From: Deltaproteobacteria bacterium
GTDB taxonomy: Bacteria; Desulfobacterota; Desulfobacteria; Desulfobacterales; JAFDCJ01
Assembly: GCA_024277475.1 (NCBI GenBank)
Contig: JAJRVC010000527.1
Location: forward strand, 1-5,888
DNA length: 5,888 bases
Direction: 5' to 3'
Shown: positions 1-5,887 of the stretch, piece after piece
Position numbering within the stretch: the stretch's first letter is position 1
Layout of the letters: every line of letters begins with the position of its first letter
Position numbers and translations under genes: made by a program
Notes under the pieces: model-generated
The model's input: the letters and a program-made list of their open reading frames with translations, nothing else
What the model was told of the DNA's origin: nothing
Databases searched by the model: none

Positions 1-310
1 AGAAATAATCGGCCCCGGCGGTTATACACCCTTGCCGATACTGCCGGTAAGGATAGTTGGTGACCATGATAATAATGGGGGTGGGGATTCCTGGATCCTT
101 TTTGATGTCTTTAAGCAAATCGATGCCGCTTCTGCCGGGCAACCGTATATCCAGGATGACTACGTCCGGGTGCGATCTTCTGATGCTATCGAGGGCTTTC
201 AGAGGGTTTCCGCCTTGCCCCACAACTTTAGCCGCTGGGATATCGGAGACCAACTCCGCTATCCTTTGGCGTATCATTTGTGAATCGTCGACGATATAAA
301 CGGTCAGCAC
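1..310 (-). CDS. Response regulator receiver domain, N-terminal part (cut by window edge)
   Basis: The minus strand reads open for 103 residues from a GTG at 310-308 to the left edge. The start follows an AGGAG Shine-Dalgarno (324-320) with 9 nt spacing; the first residues are V/M-LTVYIVDDS. Receiver landmarks are all present: acidic pair D8-D9, phosphoacceptor D54 in VVILDIRLPG, and T84 in IIIMVTN. The conserved lysine is expected a few residues beyond the edge, after GADYF. The stretch TNYPYRQYRQ...GADYF resembles stand-alone CheY-like receivers of about 120-130 residues that end shortly after this point. A C-terminal output domain cannot be excluded because the gene is cut. It would act in the cytoplasm as a phosphorylation-controlled switch. 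The cognate kinase is not identifiable here; it is separated from the NarL-type pair by 555 non-coding bases, so it is probably a separate transcript. Confidence 0.9.
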   Translation of the reverse strand, partial: MLTVYIVDDSQMIRQRIAELVSDIPAAKVVGQGGNPLKALDSIRRSHPDVVILDIRLPGRSGIDLLKDIKKDPGIPTPIIIMVTNYPYRQYRQGCITAGADYF

Positions 311-319
311 GATCTTTTT

Positions 320-324
320 CTCCT
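320..324 (-). promoter_or_regulatory. Ribosome binding site for the GTG-started receiver gene
   Basis: AGGAG on the minus strand lies 9 nt before the GTG at 310-308. There is no ATG in frame near the receiver N-terminus. The beta-1 strand begins immediately at LTVYIVDD, so this site fixes the start. Confidence 0.75.
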
Positions 325-391
325 AAGCGCTCACAGATTCAGCCCGCCCCGGCGCAACTAATAAGATTTTTTTGAGGCCCGTGCCAGATTT

Positions 392-520
392 TCAAATATT
401 AATCTGAATAATTGAGCAACGTAAAGTCAGGTCTGGGCACAGTAGGTCACCGTTCAGGGTTACCTTCTGAGTTTGTCCCTCCAAGCCGAAGTCGTGGGCA
501 ATCTTGGTCTTCTTTGTCAA
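392..520 (-). pseudogene. Weak coding-like open frame, possible gene remnant
   Basis: The minus strand stays open from a TAA just upstream through a possible TTG start (520-518) to TGA at 394-392, 42 codons from the TTG. It begins L-TKKTKIAHDFGLEGQTQKV and has a plausible protein-like composition. There is no good Shine-Dalgarno, I do not recognise the family, and a frame of this length can arise by chance. It lies across the left end of the 451-699 inverted-repeat interval, so it could be debris of whatever occupied that interval. Treat it as a hint only. Confidence 0.15.
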
Positions 521-699
521 ACCATAGAATTTGTGAGTTTGCTGCCGGGCAAATTACCATGCCTCAATATCCTCAAATCATTTTATGCTCACACGGTTTT
601 CCTTCCGCCGTGACGTGGTACCGGCGCGGCGGGTCTCAGAACTTACGCATCATCAGAACTTACGCATCAACGGATCAGATTTGATGTGAACCCTGAACG
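451..699. repeat. 11-bp inverted repeat bounding a ~249-bp interval
   Basis: CGTTCAGGGTT at 451-461 is perfectly inverted as AACCCTGAACG at 689-699. The enclosed interval contains no complete gene but does contain the 17-bp tandem repeat. The geometry (short perfect arms, about 250 bp, intergenic) would fit a small non-autonomous element or IS remnant. I see no matching target-site duplication directly outside the arms. Confidence 0.45.
636..669. repeat. Perfect tandem duplication of a 17-bp unit
   Basis: TCAGAACTTACGCATCA occurs at 636-652 and again, with no gap, at 653-669. Read on the other strand the unit is TGATGCGTAAGTTCTGA. This resembles in style the short terminal repeats of some insertion sequences, but that likeness is from memory and not verified. 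It could also be a double binding site or a replication-slippage product. Confidence 0.75.
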
Positions 700-713
700 A
701 TTACAATATAAGT

Positions 714-733
714 TACCGGATATAATTCCGGTA
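714..733. repeat. 7-bp perfect hairpin downstream of the NarL-type gene
   Basis: TACCGGA (714-720), a 6-nt AT loop and TCCGGTA (727-733) form a perfect dyad. A second small dyad, ATCAG/CTGAT (733-737 and 745-749), abuts it. On the minus strand they lie about 115-150 nt past the NarL-type stop codon and are followed only by ACTTATATTG, not a T-run. They are therefore at best a weak terminator or an RNA 3'-end structure. Confidence 0.35.
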
Positions 734-865
734 TCAGTGTGGGTCTGATAATAAGGTAGGAGTTTTGCCCTATTTTCTGTAGATATTTGTCTTACACGGG
801 GCTATAATGAAGATTTCAAAAGTTCGCTGTAGCGGATTTATTCTGCTTTTTTATTTCCGAGGCCC

Positions 866-1498
866 TTAATCCACCAGCCGGTTCTGGATGGCATAGTGCA
901 TCAACTCAGCACTATTTTTCATTTTCATTTTTTCTAAAATCCGAGAACGATAGGTACTGATGGTTTTGACACTGAGTACCAATTCTTTCGCGATTTCTGT
1001 TACCGTTTTTCCGGAAGCCATCATGCGCATTACCTGGTATTCCCGATCAGAAAGCATCTCGTGGGGCATTTCTTTAAAGTTGGTGTCCAGCTGAAAGGCT
1101 AATTTTTCGGCAATTGAAGGACTGATGTATTTCCCGCCGCGACAAACTTTTCGGATCGCATTGATTAATTCATCCGGTGCGCTGGTTTTGGTAACATATC
1201 CGGATGCTCCTGCCTTTAATACGCGCAGTGCATATTGACTTTCGGGGTGGATAGACAAAATAATCACCGGCAATTGCGGTTTTTCAATTCTCAGCTGCTT
1301 CAATACATCCAGGCCATCCATATACGGCATCGTCAGGTCCAAAATAACGATGTCAAAATTCTCCTTTTTTATTTTATTCAACAACTTATGGCCATCACTG
1401 GCTTCATCCGCAACCATCATATCGGAAGCCTCAGAAATAATCTGTTTCATGCCGGCCCGTACAATGGGGTGATCGTCGGCAATAATTATTCTAATCAT
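866..1498 (-). CDS. NarL/FixJ-family response regulator (GacA/UvrY-like)
   Basis: This 210-residue DNA-binding response regulator pairs with the histidine kinase gene directly upstream. The receiver spans about residues 1-120: D8-D9 bind magnesium, D54 (VILDLTMP) is the phosphoacceptor, S82 takes the Thr/Ser switch position, and K104 is the conserved lysine. A LuxR-type helix-turn-helix fills about 146-207 (LSDREYQVMRMMASGKTVTE, then IAKELVLSVKTISTYRSRIL), the layout and length usual for NarL/UvrY proteins. The ATG at 1498-1496 overlaps the kinase stop by 8 bp and has a strong GGGAGG site (1510-1505), so the two are translated from one message, probably with coupling. All key residues are intact, so it should be phosphorylated by its partner and bind DNA as a dimer. 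Its regulon is unknown; the divergent DUF1269 promoter region is the nearest candidate. Confidence 0.97.
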   Translation of the reverse strand: MIRIIIADDHPIVRAGMKQIISEASDMMVADEASDGHKLLNKIKKENFDIVILDLTMPYMDGLDVLKQLRIEKPQLPVIILSIHPESQYALRVLKAGASGYVTKTSAPDELINAIRKVCRGGKYISPSIAEKLAFQLDTNFKEMPHEMLSDREYQVMRMMASGKTVTEIAKELVLSVKTISTYRSRILEKMKMKNSAELMHYAIQNRLVD

Positions 1499-3284
1499 GG
1501 GAATCCTCCCTTTCAGAAATGGGCATTCTCACGGTTAAGCGCGTCCCAGCATCCCGGATGCCGGCAATATCCACCTCGCCGCCCAGTGAATGAGCACGTT
1601 CTCTTATTCCGATAAGGCCAAATGACCTCGGGTTGGTGATTGCAGCTTCGGTAATCCCCTTGCCGTTATCCTGAATTTCCAGGACTATTATGCCTTTTTT
1701 TTTGCTGAGATTTATTTCGACTTCAGTTGCATTTGCATGGCGGATTATATTCGTGAGAGACTCCTGCACAATGCGGAAAAGTGCCGTGGACTTTTCCTTG
1801 CATAAATCAAATTCTTTTGGACAAAAGATGGGTTTGCATTTTATTCCGGTGCGCTTTTCAAATTCTTCGGCGTTCCATTCGATCGCAGCTGGAAGTCCGA
1901 AATCATCTAAGATACCGGGGCGCAAATCTTCCGAAACTTTGTGCACCGTTTGAATGGTTTCATCAATAAGAGCCTGCATTGATTTGGTTTTGTCACGCAA
2001 TGCTTCTTGATTTTTTGCCAATCTGTTGTTCAGCCAGGACAGATCAATTTTAAGCACCGTCAACGCTTGGCCCATGTCATCATGAATTTCACGAGCAATT
2101 CGAGTTCTTTCTTCTTCTCTTACCATCTGCAGGTGGGTGGAAAGGTTGCGGAACAATTCCTGTGATCGCTTGAGTTCCAGTTCCACCCGCTCACGCTCCG
2201 TATGGCGCTGTCCGAGCGCGGCTGCCATCTCGTCAAAGGCTTGTGCCAGCTGGCTGAGCTCACCCTTTCCATAGGGCAAACCAGTGCGCGCACTCATCTC
2301 ACCGGATGCCAGCCGTCTGCTCGCACTCACCATCGTTTTTACCTGACGCATAATAAACAGTTCACCGCCAAACCATGCGGCCGTCATTGCCAACAGAGCA
2401 ACGATTCCAAGTAATGTCAGGTTACGGATAAGAATTCGTTTGGAATCTGCATAAGCGTGTCTTTGAGGAATACCGAGAACTACATAAACCTGCCTGGCCT
2501 TCAGCACACTTCGCAGCGGAGCAAATGCATAGATGTAGGGCGCATCATGGATCCCGGGCGCTTCAATCACGCCCTTATTTTGAGATAAGATTTCTTTGAA
2601 AAGAGGATTTTCCCTCATCACCCGGCCGAGCCATTGCTCAGAATCGGGTTGACGCGCCAATACCACGCCGTTTTCATCAATCTGGGTAATCGTGAATCCA
2701 TCGGGCAATTGAGTTTTGGTCTCAAACTTGAAACGGTTGAGCCAGTTTAGATCGATAGAGGCAAAAGCCACCGCTTCTATTTCCCCCGCAGGATTAATAG
2801 AGGGATATGCCAACACCAAAACGGGTTTTCCGGTAATGCGGTCGATATGAAAATCACCGACAGCAAAATCGCGGGTTTGAACGGCACGTTGGAACCAGGA
2901 TCGATCGGCGACGTTGCTGGTCTTTTCAAGAAACTTGGCGCTGCAGAATACATCTCCGTCGGGTTTCACAGCCCCAAGGTTGGCATAGCGTCTGAACTGC
3001 CTGAGAAACTCAGCACAAAATGGCTTGCATCCGGATGGGTCGCTGCCGGGTTTTCGGATAAAATTTGTCAGTGCAAAGAGGATTTGACGGGTGCCTTGAA
3101 ATAATTGCTCTTCTTCACGAGCGGTAAACTCAGCCAGCCGCATAACGTTTTTCTGTATCTCAGCAATTGCCTTCTGCCTTTGCTCCGAGGCGGTATACAC
3201 CATCAAACCCCACGCCGGGATCACAGCTACAAAGACGAGGAGCATTAAGCGGACACGCAGATGTGAATGAGAAAAAAGTTTCAT
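1491..3284 (-). CDS. Membrane sensor histidine kinase, dCache-HAMP-HisKA_3-HATPase_c
   Basis: This is a 597-residue inner-membrane kinase of the NarX/UhpB class (HisKA_3). A first membrane helix (about 11-30) and a second (about 287-308) bracket a periplasmic sensor of about 250 residues with double-Cache character, as in DRITGKPVLVLAYPSINPAG and AVAFASIDLNWL. A HAMP segment follows (about 306-360), then a coiled coil and the dimerisation helix. Phosphoacceptor H401 lies in REIHDDMGQALTVLKIDL. The ATPase domain shows the N box (RIVQESLTNIIRHAN, N512), DNGKG (539-543) and GLIGIRERAHSLGG (556-569). All catalytic motifs are intact. Sensor cysteines C86, C90 and C114 could form a disulfide. Three more cysteines (483, 488, 495) sit at the start of the ATPase domain. 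The ATG lacks a clear Shine-Dalgarno. The ligand cannot be read from sequence; Cache domains usually bind small organic molecules. Confidence 0.96.
   Translation of the reverse strand: MKLFSHSHLRVRLMLLVFVAVIPAWGLMVYTASEQRQKAIAEIQKNVMRLAEFTAREEEQLFQGTRQILFALTNFIRKPGSDPSGCKPFCAEFLRQFRRYANLGAVKPDGDVFCSAKFLEKTSNVADRSWFQRAVQTRDFAVGDFHIDRITGKPVLVLAYPSINPAGEIEAVAFASIDLNWLNRFKFETKTQLPDGFTITQIDENGVVLARQPDSEQWLGRVMRENPLFKEILSQNKGVIEAPGIHDAPYIYAFAPLRSVLKARQVYVVLGIPQRHAYADSKRILIRNLTLLGIVALLAMTAAWFGGELFIMRQVKTMVSASRRLASGEMSARTGLPYGKGELSQLAQAFDEMAAALGQRHTERERVELELKRSQELFRNLSTHLQMVREEERTRIAREIHDDMGQALTVLKIDLSWLNNRLAKNQEALRDKTKSMQALIDETIQTVHKVSEDLRPGILDDFGLPAAIEWNAEEFEKRTGIKCKPIFCPKEFDLCKEKSTALFRIVQESLTNIIRHANATEVEINLSKKKGIIVLEIQDNGKGITEAAITNPRSFGLIGIRERAHSLGGEVDIAGIRDAGTRLTVRMPISEREDSHD
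1505..1510 (-). promoter_or_regulatory. Ribosome binding site of the NarL-type regulator, inside the kinase gene
   Basis: GGGAGG on the minus strand sits 6 nt before the regulator ATG and within the last codons of the kinase. It permits independent loading as well as translational coupling across the 8-bp gene overlap. Confidence 0.75.
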
Positions 3285-3344
3285 GGCTTTTAATAATGAT
3301 ATCGCGGCAAAGCAATTTAGTTTTCAAGGCTTTTATCGTGTGCC

Positions 3345-3373
3345 ATCATAAAGTTAAATACTCAGATTTGCAA
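3345..3373 (-). promoter_or_regulatory. Predicted sigma-70 promoter for the kinase-regulator operon
   Basis: On the minus strand TTGCAA (3373-3368, 4 of 6 to consensus) and TATGAT (3350-3345, 5 of 6) are separated by exactly 17 bp. Transcription would start near 3338, giving a leader of about 55 nt before the kinase ATG. This is a motif match, not an experimental site. Confidence 0.5.
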
Positions 3374-3393
3374 TTGCTAATTTCATTGGTCAT

Positions 3394-3433
3394 GTAGGAT
3401 AAACCACTACAAAAGATAACAACAAAATCCTAC
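3394..3433. promoter_or_regulatory. Inverted repeat between divergent promoters, candidate operator
   Basis: GTAGGAT (3394-3400) is perfectly inverted as ATCCTAC (3427-3433), with 26 bp between arms. The pair lies upstream of both predicted promoters, between the kinase -35 (3368-3373) and the DUF1269 -35 (3455-3460). A two-half-site arrangement here would allow one regulator to control both directions. The neighbouring NarL-type protein is the obvious candidate, but arms this short can occur by chance. Confidence 0.35.
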
Positions 3434-3454
3434 CTGATTTTCAGACCATTACCG

Positions 3455-3484
3455 ATGCCATTATCATACTTTAATAATTATAAT
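3455..3484 (+). promoter_or_regulatory. Predicted sigma-70 promoter for the DUF1269 gene
   Basis: A perfect TATAAT (3479-3484) follows ATGCCA (3455-3460, 4 of 6 to the -35 consensus) with an 18-bp spacer. The implied start is near 3491, leaving an AT-rich leader of about 67 nt. The hexamer CCATTA is repeated at 3446-3451 and 3458-3463 around the -35 box. The region is very AT-rich, so chance TATAAT matches are more likely than usual. Confidence 0.45.
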
Positions 3485-3545
3485 TGGTTTTAAGACAAAG
3501 AAAAATAGAAATCTTTTAATCATTTAACTGCTATCAGTATCAGGA

Positions 3546-3551
3546 AAGGAG
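3546..3551 (+). promoter_or_regulatory. Ribosome binding site of the DUF1269 gene
   Basis: AAGGAG lies 6 nt before the ATG at 3558. It is a near-consensus site that confirms the start and suggests efficient translation. Confidence 0.8.
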
Positions 3552-3557
3552 TGAACC

Positions 3558-4079
3558 ATGAGCGATTTAATAGCTGTTGCTTTCGATGATGAGTTTAAAG
3601 CGGAGCAGGTCCGTCTTGATTTGTTAAAAATGCAACACAAGCATCTCGTCGATTTAGAAGAGGCGGCAGTGGTGGTCCATACCAAGGACGGTAAAGTTAA
3701 ACTCCATCATGTCACTCATTTTACGGTTTCCGTGGCTTTGGGTGGAGGATTTGTTGGCAGCCTGGTTGGGTTGATCTTGATAAACCCTGTTTTGGCGCTT
3801 TTCGGGCTTGTAGCCGGCACAGGGCTGGGAGCGGCTATAGGTTCATTAAAAGAGGTCGGCATCGAGGAGGAGTTTATGAAAGACCTTGGCTTTCACCTTA
3901 AACCGGGAACGTCGGCACTATTCATTGTGGCTAAAAAAGCCAAGCCTGAAGCAATCCTGCAGGAGCTCAAAAAATTTAACGGTAAAGTGTTTCAGACATC
4001 ATTAAAACACGATGATGAAGAAAAGCTTCGAGCGGCATTTGATGCTGTAAAATCAGGCACTAATACCCATACCCAATAG
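3558..4079 (+). CDS. DUF1269 family membrane protein
   Basis: This 173-residue protein matches the DUF1269 family in layout. An N-terminal alpha/beta half opens with MSDLIAVAFDDEFKAEQVRL and contains EEAAVVVHTKDGKVKLHH. A glycine-rich hydrophobic hairpin follows at about 56-98 (VALGGGFVGSLVGLILINPV, then LFGLVAGTGLGAAIGSL). The C-terminal alpha/beta half includes LKPGTSALFIVAKKAKPEAI and the acidic-basic tail. The small-residue spacing (GGGFVGSLVG, GTGLGAAIG) is glycine-zipper-like and suggests helix packing or oligomerisation in the membrane. No catalytic motif is visible and the family's biochemical role is not established; membership is often noted in stress-related contexts, which I treat as weak guidance. 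The gene is monocistronic, divergent from the kinase operon and convergent with the NtrC-type gene. Confidence 0.85.
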   Translation: MSDLIAVAFDDEFKAEQVRLDLLKMQHKHLVDLEEAAVVVHTKDGKVKLHHVTHFTVSVALGGGFVGSLVGLILINPVLALFGLVAGTGLGAAIGSLKEVGIEEEFMKDLGFHLKPGTSALFIVAKKAKPEAILQELKKFNGKVFQTSLKHDDEEKLRAAFDAVKSGTNTHTQ

Positions 4080-4166
4080 AGCCGGCAAACGAATCTCCAA
4101 TGCTGTGACAAGGGGAATCTCAGAGCATCAGTATAAGCAGGGCGAACCACTGATGAATTCATGCCG

Positions 4167-4187
4167 CGCTTGTCCGTTATGCAAGCG
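4167..4187. repeat. Small hairpin between convergent genes
   Basis: CGCTTG (4167-4172) and CAAGCG (4182-4187) make a 6-bp stem with a 9-nt loop, followed on the plus strand by A4-G6-A3 (4188-4200). It lies 88 nt after the DUF1269 stop. Neither strand has the T-run of an intrinsic terminator, so its role in ending either transcript is unproven. Confidence 0.3.
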
Positions 4188-4221
4188 AAAAGGGGGGAAA
4201 TTATCAATCAGGCCTATGCCA

Positions 4222-4245
4222 GGATTTAGTAGAATCCGAACGGAT
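4222..4245. repeat. Overlapping dyads at the 3' end of the NtrC-type gene
   Basis: GGATT (4222-4226) pairs with AATCC (4233-4237), and ATCCG (4234-4238) pairs with CGGAT (4241-4245). The two stems share bases, so only one can form at a time. They sit directly past the stop codon at 4250-4248 on the minus strand. There is no T-run, so this is weak as a terminator. Confidence 0.3.
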
Positions 4246-4247
4246 CA

Positions 4248-5606
4248 TCATTCGAGGCCGTATCTCTTCAGCTTCCGCCACAAAGAGACCCGGTCAATCC
4301 CCATTGCCTTGGCCGCCCGGGTTTTCTTGCCTTTGCTCTTGTCCAGAACCCATTGAATGTATCGCTTTTCCTGCTCTTCAAGGGTGGGAACATCCGATGG
4401 ATGGTGGCGATAGGTTTCAATTGACTGATTACGAATGTAGTCAGGCAGGTCAGCTACGAAAATTACAGGCCCGTTTTCCAAAGCCACGGCCCTTTCCATG
4501 ACGTTTTCCAACTCCCGCACGTTCCCGGGCCAGCTGTAGTGACACAAAAGATCCATGGCTTCCGGTTCAATTACATCGATCTCTTTTTTCATGGCGCTGC
4601 TTTTCCGGACCAAAAAATGATTGACCAGAAGCGGAATATCGTCTACGCGTTCGGTCAGGGCCGGGAGTCGCAAAGCGATCACGTTGAGCCGGTAGTAAAG
4701 ATCCTGCCGGAAATGCCCCTTTTGCACGTCTTCCTGAAGATCGCGATGAGTAGCCGCGATAAAACGCACATCAATGGGAAATGGATCCACTCCTCCGACT
4801 CGCAAAAGCTCTTTTTCCTGGATTACTCGCAGCAATTTTACCTGCATGCTCAACGGCATATCACCGATTTCATCCAGAAAGACCGTGCCCTTGTGGGCTG
4901 TCTGCAGCAAACCGGTCTTTTCTTGGACGGCTCCGGTAAACGCCCCTTTTTCGTGGCCGAAGAGCTCATTGGCCATGAGCTCTTCGGTAAACGAGCCACA
5001 GTTAAATGCCACGAATCTATTTTCGGACCGTGGACTCAGATGATGGATCGCCTTGGCCGCCAGTTCCTTACCGGTGCCGCTCTCGCCATAGATTAATACA
5101 TTGGTATCGGAAGGGGCGATCTGTCGAATGGTTTTTAATACGCGGGTGATTGCTTTGCTTTTGCCCACAATAAAAGGGATCGGCTGGGCCTTTTTGAGCG
5201 ATTCTTTGAGTTCCAGGTTCTCCAGTTGGAGTCTGCGTTTCATGAGAGCCTGACTGACTATCTGCCGGATTTCATCGAGTTTGTATGGTTTGGCGATATA
5301 ATGATAAGCGCCTTTTCTCATGGCCGCCACGGCCGAGTCTACTGTCGCATAACCGGTGATCATGATTACATCGGTATAGGGTTGCAACTCCCGGCATTTT
5401 TTGAGCACTTGCATCCCGTCGACTTTTTCCATTTTAAGATCAGTAAGATCCAGGTCGAAGTCCTGGTGTCGTAATAAATCGAGGGCTTTTACACCGCTGT
5501 TTGTCGCGATGACTGCATATCCTTCTTTTTTCAGGATGTGTTCAAGATTCCGGCGAGCGATATCCTCATCTTCCACGACAAGTATACTATCCACGGATGT
5601 CTGCAT
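4248..5606 (-). CDS. NtrC-family sigma-54-dependent response regulator
   Basis: This 452-residue transcription activator has three domains. The receiver (about 6-120) has E12-D13, phosphoacceptor D56 (LTDLKME), T84 and K106. After a coiled linker (about 121-140), the AAA+ domain (about 146-370) has Walker A GESGTGKE (174-181), the sigma-54 contact loop GAFTGA (221-226), Walker B FLDEIGD with D245-E246, FRQDLYYRLNVI with R300/R306, and WPGNVRELEN (359-368). A Fis-type helix-turn-helix (about 410-452) ends the protein. Every motif needed for ATP-driven opening of sigma-54 promoters is intact. One oddity is E60 where the receiver usually has proline after KM, next to D53 where a hydrophobic residue is usual. 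The ATG is preceded by AAGGGGG (5617-5611). No partner kinase or sigma-54 (-24/-12) site is visible here, so its targets lie elsewhere. Confidence 0.97.
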   Translation of the reverse strand: MQTSVDSILVVEDEDIARRNLEHILKKEGYAVIATNSGVKALDLLRHQDFDLDLTDLKMEKVDGMQVLKKCRELQPYTDVIMITGYATVDSAVAAMRKGAYHYIAKPYKLDEIRQIVSQALMKRRLQLENLELKESLKKAQPIPFIVGKSKAITRVLKTIRQIAPSDTNVLIYGESGTGKELAAKAIHHLSPRSENRFVAFNCGSFTEELMANELFGHEKGAFTGAVQEKTGLLQTAHKGTVFLDEIGDMPLSMQVKLLRVIQEKELLRVGGVDPFPIDVRFIAATHRDLQEDVQKGHFRQDLYYRLNVIALRLPALTERVDDIPLLVNHFLVRKSSAMKKEIDVIEPEAMDLLCHYSWPGNVRELENVMERAVALENGPVIFVADLPDYIRNQSIETYRHHPSDVPTLEEQEKRYIQWVLDKSKGKKTRAAKAMGIDRVSLWRKLKRYGLE

Positions 5607-5629
5607 GAATCCCCCTTACATGTGGACCA

Positions 5630-5746
5630 TCAGATAATGGCGTTACGAAGATCCCGTCGGGTTAGAGTCTTAATTGTGATTAACTCGTCATTTTCGGTTA
5701 CCCGCCAAGCCGTGATTTCTGCTTCGCTCCAATCGGTATGTGCGGG
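5630..5746 (-). pseudogene. Possible C-terminal fragment of a lost upstream gene
   Basis: On the minus strand a 38-codon stretch between TAA (5749-5747) and TGA (5632-5630) reads PAHTDWSEAEITAWRVTEND, continuing to TLTRRDLRNAII. It has the charged, amphipathic make-up of real protein but no start codon in frame. It ends 23 bp before the NtrC-type ATG, the spacing expected of the preceding gene in an operon. It may be the tail of a gene broken by a frameshift or by the palindromic element about 50 bp farther on. I do not recognise the family, and chance is possible at this length. Confidence 0.25.
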
Positions 5747-5794
5747 TTAGGGAATAATAGTAATGGAAAAACAGGTGGGTTTCAATCGAAATCT

Positions 5795-5887
5795 GTCAAA
5801 ATCAGCGGCCACCAGCAGAGGTGGGCCCGGCCCCTTTCAGGGGCCATCCTCATACCCCCAGCTCTGCTGGTGACCGCTGATTTTGAC
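5795..5887. repeat. 93-bp near-perfect palindrome at the window edge (MITE or IS-end-like)
   Basis: The left arm (5795-5825) and right arm (5857-5887) are inverted copies over 31 positions with 2 mismatches (5809/5873 and 5821/5861); the outer ends read GTCAAAATCAGCGG. Nested in the centre is a 6-bp stem GGCCCC/GGGGCC (5829-5834, 5840-5845) with loop TTTCA. The arms are far too long to be chance. With no T-run it is not an intrinsic terminator. It could be a miniature palindromic element, or the end of a transposon whose terminal repeats occur in both orientations. The left boundary begins TG (5794-5795), as IS21-type ends do, but that assignment is a guess. The sequence stops one base past the right arm, so what follows is unknown. 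Confidence 0.85.

Larger units (their letters stand above)
311..865. other. 555-base intergenic region with repeats but no confident gene
   Basis: No reading frame here resembles a known family. It holds an 11-bp inverted repeat (451-461 and 689-699), a 17-bp exact tandem duplication (636-669), a GC-rich dyad CCGCCG/CGGCGG (605-610 and 627-632), and a 7-bp-stem hairpin (714-733). It also holds a weak minus-strand open frame (395-520). Neither the receiver gene at the left nor the NarL-type gene at the right has a clear promoter or intrinsic terminator in it. The mixture of a terminal-type inverted repeat, short direct repeats and broken coding-like sequence is what a decayed insertion element leaves, but no transposase is recognisable. 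Confidence 0.6.

Noticed and set aside
32..299. Two overlapping plus-strand open frames at the left end
   Set aside because: They are antisense shadows of the receiver domain, whose D8-D9, D54 and T84 are unambiguous on the minus strand.
379..396. Possible sigma-54 promoter (TGGCACGGG on the minus strand) upstream of the partial receiver
   Set aside because: The -24 half is good, but there is no GC at the required -12 position; the bases there are AAA.
412..684. Plus-strand open frame of 90 codons in the repeat-bearing gap
   Set aside because: It has no recognisable domain, its composition is rich in S, R and P, it runs through the tandem repeat and inverted repeat, and it has no clear ribosome binding site.
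840..865. T-run after the CGCTGTAGCG dyad as a terminator for the NarL-type gene
   Set aside because: The T-run is on the plus strand, so it is A-rich in the direction of transcription; the stem is only 4 bp.
3328..3345. TGGCAC on the minus strand upstream of the kinase gene as a sigma-54 site
   Set aside because: The following GC is displaced by two bases from the fixed GG-N10-GC spacing, and a better sigma-70 match with 17-bp spacing lies just upstream.
4539..5096. Plus-strand open frame of 185 codons
   Set aside because: It lies wholly antisense to the conserved AAA+ domain of the NtrC-type regulator and resembles nothing by itself.
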